Origin: Epiperipatus broadwayi
Lineage: Eukaryota > Onychophora > Udeonychophora > Euonychophora > Peripatidae
NCBI GenBank assembly: GCA_028023455.1
Contig: JAQFVV010000072.1
Coordinates: 263,501 to 327,500 of the forward strand
Direction: 5' to 3'
Length of the DNA stretch: 64,000 bases
Part shown: positions 58,255 through 64,000 of the stretch, one piece after another
Numbering within the stretch: the first letter of the stretch is position 1
Layout of the letters: each line of letters begins with the position of its first letter
Notes under the pieces: generated by a model
Told to the model about the DNA's origin: nothing
The model's database searches: none
What the model saw: only the letters and a program-made list of their open reading frames with translations
Translations under genes and position numbers: made by a program

Positions 58255-58352
58255 CCATTAGAAACCAGTCAACACTTAGACAATTCCAATATAAATAACA
58301 ATCAACAATCTCAAACTGTTGTCAAGGCAACTCCTTTTAACAATAAAGGTTG
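58255..58352 (+). repeat. Dispersed repeat R3, copy 3
   Basis: Matches 31690-31805 from 'accagtcaacacttagacaa' to 'ttttaacaataaaggt'. Confidence 0.6.
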
Positions 58353-58354
58353 AA

Positions 58355-59303
58355 TATACACCTGGGTCTCTTTTTACATGGACTTATTTAACATGATTTT
58401 GAAGTTACGTGATTCCATGTTTCACCGGAAGTCGAACTCCGATAATGTGCTATTACTTTAAATAATAAATTTCGCATATATTGAAAGTAATAGCACATTA
58501 TTGGAATTCGACTTTCATCTTAGTAATTTCAATATTTTCAGTGCTTTATAATAGTAAGATTTTATGCAATAATGAAATTAAAATCATAATTTCTACATTT
58601 TATGTATACACACATTAAATTTTACAAGATTATAATGTAAATTTGTTCAAACATTGTGCGTGTTAATTTTGCATTTTAAATCACATTCTGTTTTTACTTT
58701 TTAAAAAAGAACGTAATCAATTATTAATCATTTAGTGTCTGCAAGTTTATTTTTAATCAGTAATAGCAGTGAGCACAATTAAAATTGAAAATTAAAAAAT
58801 TAAAGACAAAATAAGAATTTAATTTTTAGTTGTTAGATTAATTACTAATTACATTGTCACCAGAAAACCACTAACAACATGAGAGTGACGTTGGTGCTAG
58901 TTGTATTTTCATGTGAAGAATCTGATTTTTTTACCACTTTGCAAACGAACCTGTTTATCGGCAAATCACGATAATAATTAAAAAAATGTAAATTACTGTA
59001 AATTATACATAAAAATATATTGTTTTAAATAAAATTAAATATTATAGTTAAAAAAAGTTTGTCTTCTATCAATTTTTTTCAAATTTGAAATTTTTTATTA
59101 GTCATATTTTATTTCCTTTTTTTTTTTTTTGCACGAATTTTAAAGTAATTTTACATTGGTGCTTTGCTTTTATGTGATTTTTGAAAAATCTCAGTCTGTA
59201 TCCCCCCTTTTTCAAGGTAAGTTACGTCTACTTTTGCACGATTTTGTTTGCGCGTGTTTTCTGAGGAACCTATCTATCGCATAAAATGAGACCCAGGTGT
59301 ATA
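58355..59303. mobile_element. Non-autonomous DNA transposon with short TIRs
   Basis: The left end 'tatacacctgggtctc' near 58355 is inverted at the right end 'gagacccaggtgtata' near 59288-59303, with a few further pairing bases inside. TA at each end could be the target duplication, as in Tc1/mariner. The 0.95 kb interior has no transposase. A 30-base hairpin arm pair (58430-58458 with 58485-58513) lies inside. Confidence 0.7.
58430..58513. repeat. Long hairpin
   Basis: Arms 'gataatgtgctattac' and 'gtaatagcacattatt', extended by 'gtcgaactcc' and 'ggaattcgac', pair over about 28 bases with a spacer of about 26. Inside the transposon at 58355. Confidence 0.75.
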
Positions 59304-59987
59304 TATATTCAAATAAAAGTCAAACATTGATCTTTAAATTTACTGTTTATATTTGAAAATGCAAGTCCAAAGATTTAGCACATTCAAAATCATTTTGAAC
59401 ATAGGTGGGTGATTTAAAAAACATGCTATTATAACTCAAATTATCTTCAAGCTAAGGATTCAGCTTCCATCTCTATAGACCAATGGACATATGTATAGAT
59501 AAAATATAGCCAATGACAGATAGCAGAACAATAAGTAAAGATGCTCAGTGAATCCAATTGCTCCTGTTAATGATGGACATCTGAACATAAATTGGAAATC
59601 CATTTTGGAGATAGAGTCAGGCAACAACAGATACCATATCAGTTGCCCCATATTCGATTGCAAAAGCAGTGAGGCACATTCATGGTCGAACTGGAATCTG
59701 GTGGATTCTAAACATGACACAAGGTCAATTGCCCAATATATCTCAAAGTGTTAAGCATACCTAGAAAGATATCTAGGTCATCTTTCTTCAATCATTGTAT
59801 GGCAACTAGACATTATACCTAGCCAATGATATCTCAGATGATTATATAAATATATATTATACATAATTTTTAATGAAATATTTCATCGTATAGCACGGGT
59901 CTGAATTTATTAAGATCGCATATAAACACAACATGTTTTAACTGAAATACAGGCTTATTATATACCTGTATCAATATATATAATATA
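59304..59987. other. Unexplained stretch with higher complexity
   Basis: The part 59465-59850 has less A/T bias than its surroundings. It has open frames on both strands near 59460-59754 but no domain that I recognise. No splice signals or start context convince. It could be a fragment of a transposon or a decayed exon. Confidence 0.3.
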
Positions 59988-60088
59988 TAGGGTATATGAG
60001 CACAGACTTTCACATGACCCACTGCTCACCACTCTATCTCACATCACTGATACACTTGAACACATATATGTTGAAAAGATAAATAATC

Positions 60089-60132
60089 ACCAATATACGT
60101 ATTTCTTGCTAAACCAGCAATCATCAATTGGT
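60089..60132 (-). ncRNA. Hammerhead-like motif (FB-1 left arm)
   Basis: On minus: TTGATGA (first C changed to T), perfect stem II TTGCT/AGCAA with loop GGTTT, GAAA, the fully palindromic stem III ATACGTAT, and stem I ACCAA/TTGGT. Only the invariant C3 is lost. Confidence 0.5.
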
Positions 60133-60335
60133 CCAGATTATCATCTCTACACATATATGCAATAAGTGCTCAGATATACATTAAGATAGCCAATCTTCAT
60201 ACTTTAATGGACAGGCTTCAATCCACTTCACACTCCAACTCTTCAACCGTCCATCCAATTGAAAATCTGAGATTGGCTATCTTAATATATATATCTGAGC
60301 ACTTATTGCATATACGTGTAGAGATGATAATCTGG

Positions 60336-60379
60336 ACCAACTGATGATTGCAGGTTTAGCATGAAATACGTATATTGGT
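60336..60379 (+). ncRNA. Candidate hammerhead ribozyme (FB-1 right arm)
   Basis: CTGATGA 60341-60347 and GAAA 60363-60366 are intact. Stem III ATACGTAT is fully palindromic, and stem I ACCAA/TTGGT pairs. Stem II TTGCA/AGCAT has mismatches at both ends, leaving three pairs. Confidence 0.55.
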
Positions 60380-60462
60380 AATTACTTATCTTTTCAACAT
60401 ATATGTGTTCAAGTGAGCGGTGGGTCGTGTGAAAGTCTGTGCTCATGTACCCTATATATTAC

Positions 60463-60911
60463 AACACGTTTTATAAATTAGTTATAAGGATATATAAGTC
60501 TGCCTTTATGGGTGTGCTTTTGTCGAGGGAAAAAAATTGCAAAAATTATCAATTATTTAGAAAAAAAAAAAAGTGAAATATTTATGTAAAACTAAAATTT
60601 TAACCTTGTTCTGTAGTCCAGTAATAGATAAGGTAAAATGAATAAATAAATTTAAAAAGTATATTTTCCATTATTACTGGTATATTTATTAGATTGTCAT
60701 AATTCTGTATTAAAATTCTACTCCTATATCTAGATGTTTTCTCATCTAGTAAATAAAGGGTTACATTTATTTATTTATTTTTAATATTGTTTTATCAAAA
60801 TGTTTTTTTAAAATAAAATAAAAACTTTTTACTATTACTAAGTATTGGCAATTTTTTTTAAAGTTACTGAATATCTTTTAAAAGTATATAACTTTAAATG
60901 TGTTTTCTTAC
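60463..60911 (-). other. Start of GPCR intron 1
   Basis: Downstream of the splice donor GT at 60911-60910 on the minus strand. A+T-rich, no further exon found in the window below this point. Confidence 0.5.
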
Positions 60912-61308
60912 CTTGCAAATATCCACTGACTTTACACATAAATTCTCCGAAAATCCATACTCTATAAACAGTTGTTCCAACGGTGACAGGCATGCAAATT
61001 AAAGTAACTAAAAGATCTGCTAAAGCCAAATTGACCAAATAATAATTGGTAATATTCCGCAAATGTTTAAATCGGCATATTATAATAATTATCAAAAGAT
61101 TGCCTATCGTTGAGAGAAGAAATACAGGCACATAACAACAAATCAAAATTAAAGTTCGCGGTTTGTGTATGGAATAGAAACTCGAGCGAAAATCCTCCAG
61201 TAGAAGTTCTAACTCGTTCCATGCGTTGATCATATCTATAGAATTATTCAAAGACGTGTTTGCAGAAGATAAATTTAAATTGGTATTGTATAATCCAAAT
61301 ATAGCCAT
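60912..61308 (-). CDS. First coding exon of a class A neuropeptide-type GPCR (partial)
   Basis: Encodes 132 complete codons from the ATG at 61308 and ends in phase 1 at CAAG|GTAAGA (donor at 60911). The N-terminus is extracellular, with N-glycosylation sequons at N12, N17 and N21. TM1 spans about 52-78 with the conserved GN pair (N70 as N1.50). The ICL1 region is CRFKHLRNITNYY. TM2 spans about 88-110 with LALAD (D98 as D2.50). ECL1 has the conserved tryptophan (W118) in VWIFGE, and C125 is the C3.25 disulphide cysteine before TM3. The layout fits receptors of the orexin/allatotropin/CCK-like rhodopsin group, but I cannot name the ligand. TM3 to TM7, including DRY, must lie in later exons, none found here. 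Such receptors signal through G proteins at the neuronal plasma membrane. Upstream sequence to about 61600 could be its promoter. Confidence 0.85.
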
Positions 61309-61565
61309 AATCTTCGTTATACATCCGGAATATCGTGGGTATTTTTATTTTTTATCAGAGTAAAAAAAAATCCAAATATTTAAATTCGTTGTTTCAAATT
61401 AATCCAGTTTGTCAAAAATGTATAACTCGGTAATAAATAAATAATTTTATTTCTTATCCTAATCCTATTTTTTTTTTAAAAAAAAAAAAAAAGTTAATTC
61501 ATTGCTTTTGATTTCATATCTGACTTAAAAGACTTAACAATAATTTTATTGCTTCAATATATTCT

Positions 61566-61580
61566 GCCGCAAGATGGCGA
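61566..61580 (+). promoter_or_regulatory. YY1-like site
   Basis: GCAAGATGGCGAGCG matches the core of the YY1 motif (AAnATGGCG), which clusters near promoters in animals. It lies about 260 bases upstream of the GPCR start on the opposite strand. A second such core overlaps the ATG at 62051. Confidence 0.4.
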
Positions 61581-61967
61581 GCGAAAACTGTTATAAATAT
61601 ATTTTTAAAACCAGAAAAAAATGTTTATTTGATTTAATTAATATTTATGCAATTATGATTTGTAGGATGAATGAGTGTATACTATGGATGCAAAATACAC
61701 CATTTGTAATATTCAACAGTTATAAATTCACTTGAGTTTATATATCCCCAAACTAAGTTAATATTTCTAAATAATTAATTATAAACATTAATTTTAAAAA
61801 TTTATCAATAAATTAAAAATTTATTAGTATTTTCAAAATGCTACTAAAAAACTTAATATTAAACAAAATGCTTAACTTTTGATTACTAAAAATTTGTTTA
61901 AGAATTATAAGTGTATATTTATTAATCTTGAAAAAGTTAGACAATGTGCCAAACCCTATCCTTTTCT

Positions 61968-62000
61968 TATTCTTTTTTTTTTTTTTGATATTATACAGAT
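61968..62000 (+). other. Possible splice acceptor
   Basis: A long T-rich tract ends in 'gatattatacag', a good plus-strand acceptor 50 bases before the ATG at 62051. It would make the ORF there part of a second, 5'-UTR-bearing exon. Confidence 0.3.
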
Positions 62001-62050
62001 ATATTTAACAATAAGAATAATCAGATAGTTTATTGCTTCAAGCACTGAAA

Positions 62051-62143
62051 ATGGCGGAATTGGACAGAGATTCCGGAGCCGACCATTCTTTCATACATCC
62101 AGCAGTGTGTAGTCTATGCGAGGAAAATGCTGCTTCCGTTTAA
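62051..62143 (+). CDS. Small ORF, possible first coding exon with zinc-binding motif
   Basis: The 30-codon ORF reads MAELDRDSGADHSFIHPAVC then SLCEENAASV and stops. Its codons are far less A/T-biased than the surroundings, and the CSLC pair followed by EENAAS resembles the start of a B-box-type zinc finger (C-x-x-C then a short hydrophobic turn). If so, the exon would continue by splicing near 62137-62140, where only a weak GTTTAA donor is present. The ATG overlaps a YY1-like AAAATGGCGG. Divergent from the GPCR at 61308, 742 bases away. Not recognised as a known protein, so this is tentative. Confidence 0.3.
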   Translation: MAELDRDSGADHSFIHPAVCSLCEENAASV

Positions 62144-62248
62144 TAATCATAAATTTGATATATATTGTTTTCCTATTTATAATATTTTATAAATTTTCTT
62201 ATTTATTTTTTTTTTAGAAAAAATGACAAGCGATTATATATATTTAAT

Positions 62249-62359
62249 TTTTTTTTTCATATGTCTTAGCATCGGCCGGGACGCGAACACACAACCGTTT
62301 GCAACCAACCACTTGCTTGCAAGGCAGCTGCGACGACCTCTCGGCTAACAACGCTTGAC
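62249..62359 (-). mobile_element. tRNA-derived SINE
   Basis: The minus copy begins 'gtcaagcgttgttagccg' at 62359 and ends in a T run at 62249. It is closest to the copy at 2385. The target repeat 'tatatatttaat' lies on both sides. Confidence 0.9.
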
Positions 62360-62734
62360 TATATATTTAATCTAATGATCAAATCAAGCGTTTATTTTTT
62401 CTAGTTGGTTGTTGAATGATTTATAACTGCTGCTTCTAGAATTCTGTTTGGTATTCACTATTCATAGAAGCAGTTAAATGAATCAAATATATTAAGAAGT
62501 TATGCTATTGTTTGCCACCGTGGCATGACAGTAAACCCATAATAACAAAGTTTTTTTTTCTTCTCTCTCTTATGAAGCAATAATTAAGTTAAATCTAGAA
62601 ACAATATGACATAAAGTTATGTCACCAATGGAAGTTTAGAGATATTTGTAACAGTTTACTTAGCAACTTTTTGTCATGCCTTAAATAACTTATTAAATAC
62701 AATATACTATCCCTTGTATATGTATGTAATGGAT
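62360..62734. other. Non-coding stretch
   Basis: No feature supported. Confidence 0.45.
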
Positions 62735-63112
62735 TATGTCCTGTACATGAGAGGTCAGATTGACCTTGGATCAACATGGGTGTGACAATAATCTCGACCT
62801 CAGGGTGGCCTTTGAGCGTTTCATCATCAGATTTTCAATTGGATGGACAGTTGAAGAGTTAGAGTGTGGAGTAGATTGAAGCCTGTCCATTAAAGTAGGA
62901 GAATTTGCTATCTTAATATATATCTGAGCACTTGTAGCATATATGTGTAGAGATGGTAATCTGGACCAACTGATGATTGCTGGTTTAGCATGAAATACGT
63001 ATATTGGTGATTATTTAACTTTTCGACATATGGGTGTTTGGGTGTATCAGTGTTATGAGATAATGTGGAGAGTGGTGGGTCATGTGAAAGTCTGTGCTCA
63101 TGCCCTGTCTGT
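62735..63112 (+). mobile_element. FB-1 element, centre plus right arm
   Basis: Runs from 'gagaggtcagattgaccttg' through 'gcctgtccattaaagta' to 'catgtgaaagtctgtgctc'. The left arm is missing. It carries the best-preserved ribozyme in the window. Confidence 0.75.
62965..63008 (+). ncRNA. Best candidate hammerhead ribozyme (FB-1)
   Basis: Stem I: ACCAA 62965-62969 with TTGGT 63004-63008. Core box CTGATGA 62970-62976. Stem II: TTGCT 62977-62981 with AGCAT 62987-62991, loop GGTTT, four pairs plus a T-T at its base. GAAA 62992-62995. Stem III: the perfect palindrome ATACGTAT 62995-63002. Predicted cleavage follows A63003. All invariant core bases are present. Because stem III is self-complementary with no loop, cleavage would need two copies pairing, as known for newt and Penelope-associated hammerheads. 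Confidence 0.65.
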
Positions 63113-63319
63113 TAAATACAATACAATAATTTTGTTATTAATTATTCAAACATTATTTAAAATGTTTTTGTGAAAGTTATCATATAAGATATTTTTTAAT
63201 CTTCTCTTTGCTTCGTATTATGTATATTTTATACTAATAAATACAGAACCATTGTAATTTTGAAATGAATAATCTATTTTAAAATGTTATTTAATTGATC
63301 TTTTGTATGCACCATCATT

Positions 63320-63635
63320 TGAATCTTAAATATCACATGATTACCCTTTTGTCAGTCAGTGTAAGCCTTAGTAATCAATGGATGCAAGAAAGTGTGTATA
63401 AAATCCCTATCTAGGGCCTACTCATTCAGTATTCCTAGACTAGTTTTTAGTTTGTGGCTTTCATCAGTGAGATGAAAGCACTGCACCTAAATCTTAAGAT
63501 CTTATGCAAACCTCCAATAGCCACCTTTACCTATTTAATTTATTTACAAACCATCTTGCATACATTGATTACTAACGCTTGCACTGGGGACTACTGTTTG
63601 GAAAGTTTACTATCAGTTGAATCTCTGAGTTGTAT
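63320..63635. mobile_element. Repeat family HB, inverted pair of fragments
   Basis: The left part is a minus-strand copy (ribozyme block 63431-63473 with CTGATGA box at 63467-63461, then AAAA and ACTAGTC). The right part 'cattgattactaacgcttgc' and 'ggaaagtttact' is in plus orientation, giving inverted arms. The core has the G12 change and stem I is poor. Confidence 0.55.
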
Positions 63636-64000
63636 TGATTAAAAAATGATAACGTAAACGTAAAAATCAAAATTAGAAACAATAAATTTAACTACAAAAA
63701 TTAAAACTTAGTTTTCGCATTTTAATAATAATTGGTTTCAATTATTTAAATAATTAGTTTAAAGGTCAAAAGCAGTAGGAAGCACTATTAACCCATCTAT
63801 ATGCAATGTCTTCAGTTCAGAAATTTTGTTTGGTTTGCATTTTGATTCACAATAAAACATTGAATTACTTCTTTCTTTAATCTCACTGCATGCTAATGGC
63901 TACACCAAATTTACTATTAGAGTTTAAATTATATACATAAAAATTAATCTTTTTTTAAAAGTGTTATGGCTCAACTAACCTTCAAGTAATGGAGTTGTCC
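63636..64000. other. Non-coding stretch
   Basis: No feature supported to the window end. Confidence 0.45.

Larger units (their letters stand above)
59988..60462. mobile_element. FB-1 fold-back element, compact two-armed copy
   Basis: Near-perfect long arms: 'gagcacagactttcacatga' at about 59999 inverts at about 60425-60445. The centre folds at 60270-60290. Each arm holds a hammerhead-like core. This copy shows the family's architecture best. Confidence 0.85.

Overview
The window looks like an intergenic or intronic stretch of a large, AT-rich, repeat-laden metazoan genome. The density of TA microsatellites, the short tRNA-derived SINEs and the dispersed inverted-repeat families suggest a mollusc, most likely a cephalopod such as octopus. 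That assignment is an inference from repeat style, not from a marker gene. Only two coding regions are convincing: an intact intronless LAMTOR2 (Ragulator p14) at 35594..35968, and the first coding exon of a class A neuropeptide-type GPCR on the minus strand at 60912..61308. A 30-codon ORF at 62051 may be a first exon of a divergent neighbour.

Layout. 0-7.2 kb: inverted-repeat elements, one SINE, and a 1.8 kb solo LTR inside a TA microsatellite. 7.2-16 kb: mostly AT-rich sequence with a decayed RTE-like LINE, a SINE and a small repeat family with a hammerhead-like core. 16.5-18.8 kb: dead hAT transposase with a SINE in it. 19.9-29.8 kb: two coding-poor LTR retrotransposons (LTRs of about 2.22 and 1.72 kb) lying back to back in one TA microsatellite. 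29.8-35 kb: repeats. 35.6-36.1 kb: LAMTOR2 between 15-bp direct repeats. 36.8-45.1 kb: inverted-repeat elements, LINE and MITE copies. 45.8-48.4 kb: four Penelope-like GIY-YIG endonuclease fragments in two head-to-head pairs. 48.6-51.4 kb: a structurally complete but dead hAT element. 52.4-52.8 kb: a SINE triplication. 54-60.5 kb: LINE, inverted-repeat, tandem-repeat, minus-strand LTR and DNA-transposon remnants. 60.9-62.2 kb: GPCR exon and possible divergent promoter. 62.2-64 kb: SINE and ribozyme-bearing repeats.

Main discovery. Several repeat families carry what reads as type I hammerhead ribozymes: a CTGATGA box, a stem II hairpin, GAAA, a very short self-complementary stem III and a closing stem I. 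The clearest are in a long-TIR (fold-back) family found in eight places, so the two arms place ribozymes on both strands. Other hammerhead-like motifs lie just 3' of Penelope-like GIY-YIG ORFs, an association already known for Penelope-like elements. Self-cleavage is inferred from sequence and pairing only.

The LTR elements, SINEs, LINEs, Penelope fragments and hAT elements are mobile DNA remnants. None keeps a complete coding capacity here.
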